A stretch of DNA of 64,000 nt from Streptomyces flavotricini (GCF_020639365.1 NZ_JAINUL010000001.1:1477344-1541343); one strand, 5' to 3'; counted from the stretch's first letter, positions 30,075-41,187 are shown. Translations and numbers: made by a program. The notes: generated by a model from the sequence alone, not told the origin.

Positions 30075-32294
30075 TTGACCGAGCCCTGGCGTGACCCCCT
30101 CGTGCCCGTGTCCATACGAGTCGCCGATCTGCTGAAACGGATGACGCTGGAGGAGAAGGCGGGTCAGCTTGCCGGCTTCTGGGCACTGCCCTCGGATCCG
30201 GGCGCACCGGTCGCGCCGATGGAGGATGATTCCGGCGAGTCCGCGCCCGGCCTAGACGACATCGTCGCCCACGGCCTCGGCCAGCTCACCCGGGTGTACG
30301 GCACCGCGCCGATCACCGCGGAAGCCGGGATGGAGCGGCTCGCCTCGCTCCAGCGGCAGGTGACCGGATCCGGCCGGTTCGGGATACCGGCGGTCGCTCA
30401 CGAGGAGTGCCTGACCGGGTTCATGACGTTCGGGGCGACGGTCTTCCCCGGGCCGCTGGCCTGGGGCGCCTCCTTCGATCCCGGACTCGTGCGCCAGATG
30501 GCCGCCGCCATCGGCGCGGGTATGCGCCGGGTCGGCGTCCACCAGGGGCTGGCTCCGGTGCTCGACGTGGTCCGCGACTACCGGTGGGGCAGGACCGAGG
30601 AGTGCATCGGCGAGGATCCCTATCTCGTCGGAGCGATCGGCACCGCCTACGTGCAGGGCTTGGAGGGTGCCGGGATCGTGGCGACGCTCAAGCACTTCGC
30701 CGGGTACTCGGCCTCGCGCGGCGGCCGGAACATGGCCCCCGTCGCCTCGGGACCGCGCGAGTTCGCCGACGTACTGATCGAGCCCTTCGTACGGGCGCTG
30801 CGCGAGGGAGGCGCCCGGTCGGTGATGAACAGTTACACCGACGTGGACGGCGTCCCGGTGGCCGCCGATGAACGGCTGCTGACCGAGCTGCTCAGGGGTG
30901 AGCTGGGTTTCAGCGGTGTGGTCGTCGCCGACTATTACGCCGTCTCCTTCCTGGAGACCCGGCACGGTGTCACCGGATCGCGCGGCGCGGCCGGCGCGGT
31001 GGCGCTGACCGCCGGAATCGACGTCGAGCTGCCCACGGCCCGCTGCTACGGCGCGCCGCTGACCGAACTCGTGCGGGCGGGAAGCGTACCCGAGGAACTC
31101 ATCGACCGGGCCGCGGAACGGGTCCTGCTCCAGAAGGCCGAGCTCGGCCTGCTCGAGCCCGACTGGGAACCCGTCAAGCCCGAGCACGTCGACCTCGACC
31201 CGCCGGAGAACCGGGCACTGGCCAGGCTCCTGGCCGAACGGTCCACCGTGCTGCTCGCCAACGACGGCGTCCTGCCTCTGCGGCCGTGCCGGGTCGCGAT
31301 CAGTGGGCCTTACGCCGACGACCCCCAGTCCTTCCTCGGCTGCTACTCCTTCCCCAACCACGTCGCGCTGCCCGGCGACCTCGGGCTGGAGATCCCGACG
31401 CTCGGCGAGGCGCTCACCACTGCCGGGTTCACGGTCACCGCGGACGATCCGGACGTGAACGTGCTCGTGCTCGGGGACCGGGCCGGCATGTTCGGCCGGG
31501 GCACCTCCGGAGAGGGCTGCGACGCCGAGACCCTCGACCTGCCCGGCGACCAGGCCGCACTCGCCTCCGCCGTCCTGGACTCCGAGGTGCCGACGGTCCT
31601 GGTCCTCGTCTCCGGACGGCCCTACGCGCTCGGCACGCTGGCCGAGCGCGCATCGGCCGTGGTGCAGTCCTTCTTCCCCGGCGAGGAGGGCGGGACGGCG
31701 CTGGCCCGGATCATCAGCGGTGCCGCGGAACCGTCCGGGCGACTGCCCGTCTCCATCCCCCGCCAGGTCGGCGGCCAGCCCGGCACCTACCTGCACGCCA
31801 GGCTCGGCGGGCACACCGACTGGAGCTCGGTGGACCCGACCCCGCTGTTCCCCTTCGGACACGGGCTGAGCTGGACCAACTTCACCTGCTCGGAGCTCTC
31901 GGTGGATCCCGTCGCCGCGACGGACGGGGCCGTCGCCGTTTCGGTCACCGCACGCAACGTCGGCGAGGTGACCGGGACCGAGGTGGTCCAGCTGTACCTC
32001 TCCGACCCCGTGGCGTCCGTCGTCCGGCCGCAGCGGTGGCTCGCCGGATTCGCCAGGGTCGAGCTGCGGCCGGGCGCGGCCGCCCGGATCACCTTCTCCG
32101 TCCATGCCGACCGGACCTGCTTCACCGGGATCGACCTGCGCAGAAGAGTGGAGCCCGGGGAGATCGGCGTGGCCGTCGGACGGTCCAGCGGCGATCTTCC
32201 GCTCCGGGGCTCCTTCACTCTGGAGGGCCCCGTACGTCACCCGGCGGCCGACCGGGTGCTGTCCGTGCCGGTCGAGATCGTCCCGGTTCCATGA
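30075..32294 (+). CDS. GH3 glycosidase, probable beta-xylosidase
   Basis: A 739-residue cytoplasmic enzyme with no signal peptide, so it acts on imported oligomers. The GH3 barrel has KHFAGYSASRGGRN and the nucleophile D286 (GVVVADYYAV). The alpha/beta sandwich and a C-terminal fibronectin-like domain follow. The start is TTG with AGGAG six bases upstream. Its stop overlaps the GH43 start (ATGA). The DYYAV rather than SDW nucleophile context fits beta-xylosidases such as BxlA better than beta-glucosidases. Co-transcription with xynR through the MITE is possible because no terminator is obvious. Confidence 0.88.
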   Translation: MTEPWRDPLVPVSIRVADLLKRMTLEEKAGQLAGFWALPSDPGAPVAPMEDDSGESAPGLDDIVAHGLGQLTRVYGTAPITAEAGMERLASLQRQVTGSGRFGIPAVAHEECLTGFMTFGATVFPGPLAWGASFDPGLVRQMAAAIGAGMRRVGVHQGLAPVLDVVRDYRWGRTEECIGEDPYLVGAIGTAYVQGLEGAGIVATLKHFAGYSASRGGRNMAPVASGPREFADVLIEPFVRALREGGARSVMNSYTDVDGVPVAADERLLTELLRGELGFSGVVVADYYAVSFLETRHGVTGSRGAAGAVALTAGIDVELPTARCYGAPLTELVRAGSVPEELIDRAAERVLLQKAELGLLEPDWEPVKPEHVDLDPPENRALARLLAERSTVLLANDGVLPLRPCRVAISGPYADDPQSFLGCYSFPNHVALPGDLGLEIPTLGEALTTAGFTVTADDPDVNVLVLGDRAGMFGRGTSGEGCDAETLDLPGDQAALASAVLDSEVPTVLVLVSGRPYALGTLAERASAVVQSFFPGEEGGTALARIISGAAEPSGRLPVSIPRQVGGQPGTYLHARLGGHTDWSSVDPTPLFPFGHGLSWTNFTCSELSVDPVAATDGAVAVSVTARNVGEVTGTEVVQLYLSDPVASVVRPQRWLAGFARVELRPGAAARITFSVHADRTCFTGIDLRRRVEPGEIGVAVGRSSGDLPLRGSFTLEGPVRHPAADRVLSVPVEIVPVP

Positions 32295-33784
32295 CCAGGT
32301 TCTTCGGTGATCCCGTGCTGCCCGGGTTCCGGCCCGACCCGTCCGTCTGCCGGGTAGGAGCGGACTACTACCTGGTGACGTCCAGCTTCGAATGGTTCCC
32401 GGGCCTTCCCGTGTTCCACAGCCGCGACCTCGTGAACTGGCGGCGCATCGGCTCCGCGCTCGACCGGGCGTCCCAGCTCGACCTCACCGGGTGCGAGCCC
32501 TCCCGGGGTCTGTTCGCACCGACGATCCGGCACCATGACGGGGTCTTCCACCTCGTCTGCACGCTCATGGACGGCCCCGGCCATTTCGTCGTCACGGCGA
32601 CCGACCCGGCGGGGCCGTGGTCACAGCCGTACTGGCTGGACGGCGAGGGTTTCGACCCGTCACTGTTCTTCGACGACGGGCCGGACGACGGCGGGCCGGA
32701 CACCGGCGACGACGACGGCGACGGCGACGGCCGGGCCTGGTTCACCGCCGCCCGCGTACTGGACGAGGCCGCCGGTCGCACCGAGATCTGGATGCGCGAG
32801 TACCTTCCCCGCGAACGACGGCTCACGGGACCCGAGCACGTCCTGTGGTCGGGAAGCCACCCGGGCGCCCGATGGTCGGAAGCCCCGCACCTCTACAAGA
32901 CCGGCGGCGCCTATCTTCTGCTCACCGCCGAGGGCGGAACCGATGTGGACCACAGCGTGGTGGCCTCCCGCGCCGACCGCGTGACCGGCCCCTACAAGGG
33001 CGCACCCGGCAACCCGGTGCTACCGCCCGCCGAGGGCCCGGTCATCTGCACCGGGCACGCCGACCTCGTCCGAACCCCGAACGGTGACTGGCGGGCCGTC
33101 CTCCTGGGCGTCCGCCCCGGCTCCGCCCTCGGCCGCGAGACCTTCCTCAGCCGGATCACCTGGGACGACGGCTGGCCGGTCTTCTCCCCCGTCGTCCACA
33201 CCGACCTTCGCCGCCCCCTCCACGACGACTTCGCCACGCTCTCCGCGGACTGGAGCAGCCTGCGCACCCCACCCGCGCGGTTCTGGACGACCGGCGACGG
33301 ACTCCGCCTCCAACTCCGCCCCGAACGCCTCGGCGAACGCACCGCCCCGTCCCTCCTGGCCCGCCCCCAGGAACAGCCCGACTGCGAGGTCTCCACCGAA
33401 CTGCACTTCACCCCCGCCGCACCGGACGAACAGGCGGGCCTCGCCGTGGTCCTCGACGACGACACCCATCTCCTCTTCCTCCGCACCACGGAAGGACTCA
33501 GCCTCCGCCGCGGGCCCGAGGTCCTGGCCGGCATTCCGGTCCCCCCGGGCCCCGTTCGCCTGGGGGTCCGCATCCGCGGCTTCAGCCACACCTTCGCCCA
33601 CGCGGCACCCGACGGCGCCTGGCAGGACCTGACCACCGTCGAAGCCACCTTCCTCACCCCGCTGTTCACCAGCATCCAGCTCGGCCTCTACGCCACCTCC
33701 AACGGCCGCCCCTCCACGAACCGAGCCCTCTTCACGTGGTTCGACATCACGTACCCGAGCCCACAGGAACGGCCTGGACTCTAG
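32291..33784 (+). CDS. GH43 beta-xylosidase/arabinofuranosidase, intracellular
   Basis: A 497-residue protein starting in the GH3 stop (ATGA). The five-bladed propeller has the base D16 (GFRPDPSVC), D122 (GFDPSLFF) and the acid E197 (RWSEAPHLY). A C-terminal beta-sandwich from about 310 (PLHDDFATLSADWSSLRTPP) is typical of XynB-type GH43. There is no signal peptide. An unusual acidic Asp/Gly stretch of about 20 residues (128-147) follows the second catalytic motif and looks like a codon-repeat expansion. It probably finishes hydrolysis of imported xylo-oligosaccharides. Confidence 0.88.
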   Translation: MTRFFGDPVLPGFRPDPSVCRVGADYYLVTSSFEWFPGLPVFHSRDLVNWRRIGSALDRASQLDLTGCEPSRGLFAPTIRHHDGVFHLVCTLMDGPGHFVVTATDPAGPWSQPYWLDGEGFDPSLFFDDGPDDGGPDTGDDDGDGDGRAWFTAARVLDEAAGRTEIWMREYLPRERRLTGPEHVLWSGSHPGARWSEAPHLYKTGGAYLLLTAEGGTDVDHSVVASRADRVTGPYKGAPGNPVLPPAEGPVICTGHADLVRTPNGDWRAVLLGVRPGSALGRETFLSRITWDDGWPVFSPVVHTDLRRPLHDDFATLSADWSSLRTPPARFWTTGDGLRLQLRPERLGERTAPSLLARPQEQPDCEVSTELHFTPAAPDEQAGLAVVLDDDTHLLFLRTTEGLSLRRGPEVLAGIPVPPGPVRLGVRIRGFSHTFAHAAPDGAWQDLTTVEATFLTPLFTSIQLGLYATSNGRPSTNRALFTWFDITYPSPQERPGL

Positions 33785-33920
33785 CGCCGTCGCCGATGCC
33801 AGTCGGTCCCGGACGGCGGCCGGTGGCAGTCGCCCTTCGGCTGTCCACCAGCGGGGGGGCCGCTCCGGGGCGACGGATTTCGGCGTTCCGGAGATGCGAA
33901 CTGTAGGAATACTCGTTCAT
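33747..33920 (-). CDS. Possible small ORF or 5' remnant divergent from the xylanase gene
   Basis: A 57-residue frame starts with ATG at 33918-33920 after a strong GAGGAG and begins MNEYSYSSHLRNAEIRR. The rest is low-complexity and runs into the 3' end of the GH43 gene on the opposite strand. The good start site suggests the 5' end of a lost gene once divergent from the xylanase. I do not recognise the family. Confidence 0.3.
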   Translation of the reverse strand: MNEYSYSSHLRNAEIRRPGAAPPLVDSRRATATGRRPGPTGIGDGARVQAVPVGSGT

Positions 33921-33994
33921 GGCTGGATCTCTCCTCAGGGACCGCCGTTCTGATTTCGCCTGAGCCTCCAGCAGCAGGCCAGTCGGGCGATCTT

Positions 33995-34013
33995 CATCGA
34001 AATACTTTCGATG
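33995..34013. promoter_or_regulatory. XynR-type operator 1 upstream of the GH10 xylanase
   Basis: CATCGAAA-TAC-TTTCGATG is a perfect 8-3-8 palindrome and the strongest copy of the xylan-module motif in the window. Confidence 0.75.
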
Positions 34014-34014
34014 A

Positions 34015-35721
<1,707 letters not shown>

Positions 35722-35741
35722 CGACCCGCCACGGTGAAGGG

Positions 35742-36520
35742 GTGAACCGATGGATACCTACGGTGCGGCTTCCCCCGGCCCCTCCACACAGGAATCGCTG
35801 GTGGTCCCGGTTGGCCGCCGTGGTGGCGGCGACGCTCGCGATCGGCATGCTCTTCGCGGTGAGGCCGGCGCCCGCCGAGGCGGCGACGGTGGACAGCAAT
35901 GCCTGGTACGTCCTGGTCCATCGCAACAGCGGCAAGGCCGTCGAGGTGCAGGCCGCCTCGACCGCCGGCGACGTCGCCTTGGGCGGAACGAGCGGGAACG
36001 CCTGGTCCCACTGCGGCCGACAAGAACGATCGAACAACAGCGCAATCCTCGTCGCCCCCAGAGCCTCGACAGCGGCTGGGCCAATTCGGGCGGTGAGGAC
36101 GCCGCCTGGGGCGGCGGTATGAGCTACGCACTCGCATGCACCCGGGCGAACCCCTTCAGGGCTGTCGCGGTCATCTCCGGCGGCGAGATCAGCGGGTGCA
36201 GGGGCGGCACCCAGCCCATCGCCTCCTTCGGAATCCACGGCGTCAGCGGCTCCGTTCTCGCCATCGCGCAAGGACGGTCCCTGCGCGACAGGTCCGTCAG
36301 CAACAACGGCTGCACTCCCCAGAGCCCGCGCGAGCCCGCGCCGGGCAGCCGGACGCACATCACCACCACCTACTCGGGCCGCCGTGCCGGGTACCCGGTC
36401 CAATGGGCCGCGTTCGACGGAGGCCACTTGCCCGGTCCGGGCGACGGCTCCCCCAACGAGAGCGGTGTCCCTACCTGGACCAAGGGAGAGACCTGGAGGT
36501 TCTTCGCACAGTTCCAGTGA
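35742..36520 (+). pseudogene. Decayed CBM13-feruloyl esterase (CE1)
   Basis: The first frame gives a signal peptide and the start of a CBM13 domain (TVDSNAWYVLVHRNSGKAVE). At about 36030-36060 it loses identity. A different frame then carries the end of a CE1 esterase: PQSLDSGWANSGGED, MSYALACTRANPFRAVAV, IASFGIHGVSGSVL and FDGGHLPGPGDGSPNESGV. The segment that should hold the GWSYGG nucleophile elbow is deleted (GGED joins AWGGGMSYA), so the enzyme is inactive. The intact gene would have released ferulate from arabinoxylan, fitting its place after the xylanase. Confidence 0.75.
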
Positions 36521-36535
36521 CACGCCCGCACCATG

Positions 36536-36566
36536 GAGTGGAGCCAGGATCATCCTGGCTCCACTC
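36536..36566. terminator. Strong hairpin terminator after the esterase relic
   Basis: The perfect 15-base arms GAGTGGAGCCAGGAT (36536-36550) and ATCCTGGCTCCACTC (36552-36566) surround a single base. It ends the xylanase-side transcript. Confidence 0.75.
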
Positions 36567-36655
36567 CGTCGTCGTCCATCGACGGCAGCGCTTCCTGCAA
36601 GACACCTTCGACAGTGCGGTCGCGCGCATCACCTACGGCCGCCGACGGATTCCGC

Positions 36656-37108
36656 ATGTCCGCACGCCATTTCGAGGACTACGCACCTGGCGACGGCAGG
36701 GCAGCGCCGCGCGCGGCCCTGGACTCCGATACCCCCAGAATCGACCTCAACGGGTACTGGGCGTTTCCGGTTCTCACCTGCCCTGCGCCCGGGTCTGGCT
36801 CAACGGCCACGAGCTGGGCGTCACCTACGGCAGCCGCCTGCCGACCGAGTTCGCTTCACCGACGGAGCCGGCAACGGACTGCGCGTCGCGGGCGAAGAAC
36901 CGTTTCATTTCGTCGCGCGCCTCTGGGCCGACCAACAGCTCGACGCCGCACGGCACCGCAGCGATCTCGTTCCGGCCCGCTGATCCACCTCCACACCGAC
37001 CACGCCGTCCAGGGCCTCGGCACCGCCGCCGTGGGACCCGGTGTCCCGCCTCAGCAGCGGCTCGAACTCGGCCCGGTGTCCTTCGCGTTCACCCTGGCTC
37101 CCCTCCAG
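36656..37108 (+). pseudogene. Remnant of a GH2 beta-galactosidase (N- and C-terminal pieces)
   Basis: Four pieces in changing frames match a LacZ-type GH2 enzyme. The N-terminal pieces are HFEDYAPGDGRAAPRA with IDLNGYWAFPV, then ARVWLNGHELGVTYGSRLPTEF shifted by one frame. The C-terminal pieces are RFTDGAGNGLRVAGEEPFHF with LDAARHRSDL, then IHLHTDHAVQGLGTAAVGPG with PVSFAFTLAPL. The central catalytic part, some 800 or more residues in intact enzymes, is gone. This is a deletion relic with at least three frame changes. Confidence 0.75.
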
Positions 37109-37182
37109 CAGGGCCGAGCCCACCGAGCAGCCCGCCGCACCAGAGTTCCAGGTGCGGCGGGCGGGCGAGTCGTGGTGATCGC

Positions 37183-39654
37183 TCAGGAACAGAGTGCACC
37201 GTTGAGCGTGTAGCGCGCCGGGATGGCGTTGGTACCCGAATACGTCGCCTGGAAGCCGAAGCCCACGCTGCCGCCGGGCTCCAGCGTGCCGTTCCATCCG
37301 GCGTCACGGGCGGTGACCGTGCTGCCCGACTGGCTCACCGTGGCGTTCCAGCCGTTGCTGATCCGCTGATCACCCGCGAAGCTCCAGCCGAGGGTCCAGC
37401 CGGAGATCGCCGAGGTTCCGGTGTTCCTCACGGTCACCGTCGCGGTGAAACCGTTGCCCCAGGCGTTGTCGATCCGGTACGCCACCGTGCAGGAGCCCGC
37501 CGACGCGTCGTCGTCCGCTTCCGTCGCCGTGAACGTCGCCGACTGCACGCCAGGACCACCGACCGTGAACGTCGCGCTGCCCGGCGACGCGTCGGCGTCC
37601 TGCGCGGCGAGGACCGAAACCTGCTGCGTCGTCGCCCAGTCGGCCGGGGTGAACACCAGGGTCGCGGCTGCCGACAGGTCCTCGTCGCCGGAGTTCCGGG
37701 CCACCGTCACCGTCACGTTCTGCGCGGGCGCGGCCGAGAGCCGCACGCCCACCGGCGCCGAGCCGCCCTCCGGGACCGTCACGGCCGCCGGTGCCACCCG
37801 GACCACCGGCGCCGCGGGGGCGCCGCGCCGCTCAGCCGCGAAGGCCGCCAGCCAGGCCAGCGAGGCGTTCCAGTTGATGGCCACCTCGTTGGTGGAGTAC
37901 GAGCCGATGTCGTCCACGTAGCAGGCCGCCGGTGCGCAGCCCACGAGCTTCTCCTTGGCCACCGGGTCCTCCAGCCCGGCGTTCGGCCCGCCCGCGAAGG
38001 AACCGGCCGGCGGGTGCGGCAGTGAGGCGTCGTTCTGGTGCGCCCAGAACCGGTGGTGCTGGTTCTCGGAGTAGCGGTCGCCGTAGCCGGTGACGTAGGA
38101 GAGGTCGAGCGCGTTGCGGCCGAGCAGGTAGTCCAAGGACTCCAATGCCCCGGCCCGGTAGCGTTGTTGACCGGTGAGCTCGTACGCGACGGCCAGCACC
38201 ATCGCGTTGTTGGTGACGGAGCTGTTGGAGCCCCACACGTACCCGGTGGCGGGGAGCGGCACCGCGTAGCCCTGTCCGGCCATGGTGGACAGGTGGCCAT
38301 CGGCGGCCGTGGTCAGCAGGCCGCGCAGCCTGGCCACGTCGTCGGCGGGCAGGGACACGCCGGGGACGGTGGCGAGGGTGATTCGGCCGAGCGTCGCGGT
38401 GCCGCCCCACCAGAACGCGTCGACGGGCTTGGTGTGGTGCGGGGAGGAGGTGACGGCGTCCCGGTACTGAGACTCGCCGGTGGTGGCCAGGAGTTCCGCC
38501 GCCGCCCAGTAGAACTCGTCGGAGACGTCGGCGTCCTCGTACGCACCGCCGCCGGTATTGTCGCTCGCCTGGGCGAGCACGTTCGGGTTGGCCTTGGCGG
38601 CCGTCCAGGCGCGGCGGGCCGCGTCCAGGCAGCGCGCGGAGAACGCGGCGTCGTACGACGCGTACACCCGGGCACACTGCGCGGCCGAGGCCGCCAGGTT
38701 CAGCGTCGCGGCGGTCGACGGCTTGTGCAACTCACGCTGCTCGGAATCGAGTTCGGGCCGGGTCGGCAGGGCAGTCCACTTGGCGTCGTGCACCTTGTGG
38801 AAGGCCATCCCGGCCATCGGCTTCCCGGCCGGAACCTGCATCCGCAGCAGGAACTCCAGTTCCCAGCGAGCCTCGTCCAGCACGTCCGGCGTGCCGTTGC
38901 CACGCTCCGGCACCCGCAGCGTCGCATCGCCGAGGGCCGCGTCGCCGCCCGAACGACGGGCCCGCTCGAAGGAGTTGACCATCTCCCAGACGGAGATGCC
39001 GCCGTTGACCACGTACTTGCCCTGGTCGCCCGCGTCGTACCAGCCGCCGCGCACGTCCAGTTGGTAGTCGCACACCCCGGTCTGGCAGGGGACGCCGGTG
39101 TCACCCTTGTTCGGGGCGACGCCCAGGTGCCCGGCGGGGCGGGCGTAGGCGCTGCCGCCCGCCAGGGCGGCGTCGATCGCGATGCCGCTGCGCTGCTGGT
39201 AGAAGAACGACATGCTGTCGGCGCGCAGTCCGTCGTACAGCGACGCGGAGATGTCGAAGGGGTGGCTGGTCCGGCCGTCGACGACCAGGGTGAAGCCGGT
39301 GCCGGCGCCGGTGTACGCGCCGAAGTCCACCAGGTGCGTGGACTGGCCGGACGCCTGGTCGGCCCCACGTACCGTGGTGGCGCCCGAGGCGGCCACCACG
39401 CCGGAGGCGTCGCGCAGTTGCCAGGCGAGCGGGGCGGTCGCGGAGCTGGCCACGGTGGCCCGCTTGGGGCCGTCGGGCAGGTAGCCGAGCTGGTTGACCC
39501 GGACGGGCGTGTCTGCAGCGGCGGCCACGGTGGCGGCAGCCGCGACCGGAACGGTCAGGGCGGTCGCGGACAGGCCGCCGACCGCCAGCGCGAAGCCGGC
39601 GAGCACGGCGGCCGCGCGACGTGGCACGCCGCGGGCGGAGGTGACAGGAGGCAC
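37183..39654 (-). CDS. Secreted GH9 cellulase with Ig-like domains and C-terminal CBM2
   Basis: An 823-residue protein from the GTG at 39652-39654 with GGAAGG upstream. The signal peptide (about 1-45) is followed by an N-terminal Ig-like CelD_N domain ([19 protein letters not shown], about 50-135). The GH9 (alpha/alpha)6 barrel has DAGD at 207-210, HHRFWAH at 533-539 and the acid E590 ([11 protein letters not shown]). A second beta-sandwich (about 615-720) and a CBM2 (about 722-823) follow. It is an endo- or processive endoglucanase. A perfect CebR operator precedes it although cebR is 18 kb away. Confidence 0.93.
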   Translation of the reverse strand: MPPVTSARGVPRRAAAVLAGFALAVGGLSATALTVPVAAAATVAAAADTPVRVNQLGYLPDGPKRATVASSATAPLAWQLRDASGVVAASGATTVRGADQASGQSTHLVDFGAYTGAGTGFTLVVDGRTSHPFDISASLYDGLRADSMSFFYQQRSGIAIDAALAGGSAYARPAGHLGVAPNKGDTGVPCQTGVCDYQLDVRGGWYDAGDQGKYVVNGGISVWEMVNSFERARRSGGDAALGDATLRVPERGNGTPDVLDEARWELEFLLRMQVPAGKPMAGMAFHKVHDAKWTALPTRPELDSEQRELHKPSTAATLNLAASAAQCARVYASYDAAFSARCLDAARRAWTAAKANPNVLAQASDNTGGGAYEDADVSDEFYWAAAELLATTGESQYRDAVTSSPHHTKPVDAFWWGGTATLGRITLATVPGVSLPADDVARLRGLLTTAADGHLSTMAGQGYAVPLPATGYVWGSNSSVTNNAMVLAVAYELTGQQRYRAGALESLDYLLGRNALDLSYVTGYGDRYSENQHHRFWAHQNDASLPHPPAGSFAGGPNAGLEDPVAKEKLVGCAPAACYVDDIGSYSTNEVAINWNASLAWLAAFAAERRGAPAAPVVRVAPAAVTVPEGGSAPVGVRLSAAPAQNVTVTVARNSGDEDLSAAATLVFTPADWATTQQVSVLAAQDADASPGSATFTVGGPGVQSATFTATEADDDASAGSCTVAYRIDNAWGNGFTATVTVRNTGTSAISGWTLGWSFAGDQRISNGWNATVSQSGSTVTARDAGWNGTLEPGGSVGFGFQATYSGTNAIPARYTLNGALCS

Positions 39655-39687
39655 GGTGAAGCCTTCCTCGGTGGATGAGGGGCAGAG

Positions 39688-39701
39688 TGGGAGCGCTCCC
39701 A
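39688..39701. promoter_or_regulatory. CebR operator upstream of GH9
   Basis: The perfect palindrome TGGGAGCGCTCCCA. It follows directly after the putative -10 of the GH9 promoter. Confidence 0.9.
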
Positions 39702-39731
39702 ATCAAGCCAGGCACCTGACGAACCCGTCAA
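39702..39731 (-). promoter_or_regulatory. Promoter of the GH9 gene
   Basis: On the minus strand, TTGACG (39726-39731) and CTTGAT (39702-39707) are 18 bases apart and abut the CebR operator. Confidence 0.5.
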
Positions 39732-39739
39732 GGCACCTG

Positions 39740-40130
39740 CATGAAGCGGTAGTTGACCGGCCTGCCTGGATATCGACGGACTGCCGGCTCCAGTCGTGCC
39801 CCACATGGACGCGGCGTCCGCCCGGGACGGTACCGGTCGCCGCGGTGACGGACGCGGGCAGGTCGCGCCTGCCGCTGCGGAGCTTCGGCGCCGGTCAGTC
39901 GGCGCCGGCCGGACGCCCAGCTCCCGGGCAAGGTCGCGCCCCGCCACAGGGCCGATGCAGGTGATCCGGCCCGCCCCGCCGCGGCGGGTGACGAGGGCGG
40001 GCCAGCTGCCGGAGTGCAGTGGTCACACTCGGCCGGCACCGCGGCATCGGCGACCATGAGGCCGTCCACCCAGCGGGTCGAGGTCACGCCCTGCGTGCGA
40101 CAGTACTGCGCGGTGATCTGAGGCCCCTCC
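39740..40130 (-). pseudogene. Remnant of the C-terminus of a GH42 beta-galactosidase
   Basis: Minus-strand pieces read TRWVDGLMVADAAVPAECDH, then (shifted) WPALVTRRGGAGRITCIGPV with AGRDLARELG, then (shifted) PASVTAATGT with GRRVHVGHDWS. These follow the order of the GH42 trimerisation and C-terminal domains (DHPHFGRWPA..TR..GAGRITYVGT..; GRRVHVVHNWS). The rest of the gene is absent. It lies between araD and GH9 and fits an araD-side operon that has lost a hydrolase. Confidence 0.6.
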
Positions 40131-40196
40131 CCCACTGGCGCCGCAGGTCGCCGGCGGCCCGCCGCAGTTCGCCGCGTCGCGCGGCGGTGCGCGGCC

Positions 40197-40934
40197 TCAG
40201 ACACCCGGGGGGTGAGGGGCGTTGCCGTAATAGGCGTCCGGTCCGTGCTTGCGGGTGAAGTGCCGCTCCAGCAGATGCCTCGGCGGTTCGGAGGTGTCTC
40301 CGAGGCGGGAGCCCAGCGCCAGCGTGTGCAGCGCCATCTCCGCCACGGCCTCGCAGACGATGGCGTTCTCCAGCGCAGCAGTCGCGGTGGCGCCCCAGGT
40401 GAAGGGGCCGTGCCGTGAGACGAGCGCTCCGGGAACCTCGTCGGCCCGACGGGGGTCGCCGTCGAGCCGGGCAACGATCACCTGGCCGGTGTTGTACTCG
40501 TAGTCCTGCGCGCACTGCTCGGCGGTGAGGTCCGCCGTCACGGGGACGGGCCCGTTGAAGGTATCGGCGTGTGTGGTGCCGAGCACGGGGATCGGGCGGC
40601 GCGCCTGGGCGAAGGCGACGGCGTGCGCCGAGTGCGTGTGGGTGACGCCGCCGATGGAGGGGAAGGCCCGGTAGAGGCACCGGTGGGTCTCGGTGTCGGT
40701 GGACGGCCTGAGGTGTCCACCGACGACCCGTCCGTCCTCCAGCGCCACCACCACCAGGTCCTCCTCGGTGAGGTCGGCATAGGAGACCCCGGACGGCTTG
40801 ATGACGAAGACGCCGGCGTCTCGATCCACGCCACTGACGTTTCCCCAGGTGAGGGTGGCCAGACCGGCTTCCGGGATGCGCAGGTTGGCCGCGAGGACCT
40901 CGCGACGGAGGTCCTTGAGAATGGTCTCGCTCAC
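40197..40934 (-). CDS. araD: L-ribulose-5-phosphate 4-epimerase
   Basis: A 245-residue class II aldolase-like enzyme from the GTG at 40932-40934. Key features are TWGNVSGVDR, the KPSGVSY phosphate loop, the zinc ligands in THTHSAHAVAFAQ and a C-terminal histidine in SRHGPFTWG. It converts L-ribulose 5-phosphate to D-xylulose 5-phosphate, the last step of arabinose entry to the pentose phosphate pathway. It is divergent from araR, with an AraR operator in its promoter. The open frame continues 59 codons upstream, but that part would cover the promoter. Confidence 0.92.
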   Translation of the reverse strand: MSETILKDLRREVLAANLRIPEAGLATLTWGNVSGVDRDAGVFVIKPSGVSYADLTEEDLVVVALEDGRVVGGHLRPSTDTETHRCLYRAFPSIGGVTHTHSAHAVAFAQARRPIPVLGTTHADTFNGPVPVTADLTAEQCAQDYEYNTGQVIVARLDGDPRRADEVPGALVSRHGPFTWGATATAALENAIVCEAVAEMALHTLALGSRLGDTSEPPRHLLERHFTRKHGPDAYYGNAPHPPGV

Positions 40935-41095
40935 TACGCTCTCACCGTCTGTCTGACATGCGCGGCGGTTTCTCTGGACCGGCGTCCCGCCGGCCCGGCA
41001 GTCGCGCATGAGCGGGCTGGACTGACCGGGGGCCGCACCAGGCATCGCGGCTGCGCTGTCGCAGCTCTCCCACTCACCCAGCCACCCCGACCGAA

Positions 41096-41124
41096 TTGTT
41101 AACGCTAACAAGCGGTAATCTCAA
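41096..41124 (-). promoter_or_regulatory. araD promoter with AraR operator
   Basis: TTGAGA (41119-41124) and TAACAA (41096-41101) on the minus strand are 17 bases apart. The operator TTGTTAACGCTAACAA (41096-41111) covers the -10 and half the spacer. The same layout recurs at 48653-48681. Confidence 0.75.
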
Positions 41125-41173
41125 GAGGTTGCGAGAAAATTCCTGCCCGTACCATGCGACCAACGCTGCATAA

Positions 41174-41187
41174 TGTGAACGCCAACA
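41174..41187. promoter_or_regulatory. Possible second AraR site near araR
   Basis: TGTGAACGCCAACA matches the consensus TGTTAGCGCTAACA at 11 of 14 positions. It lies 85 bases before araR and may allow autoregulation or looping with 41096. Confidence 0.45.

Noticed and set aside
30252-32240. 662-codon minus-strand frame over GH3
   Set aside because: It is a shadow. The plus frame has the full GH3 catalytic pattern.
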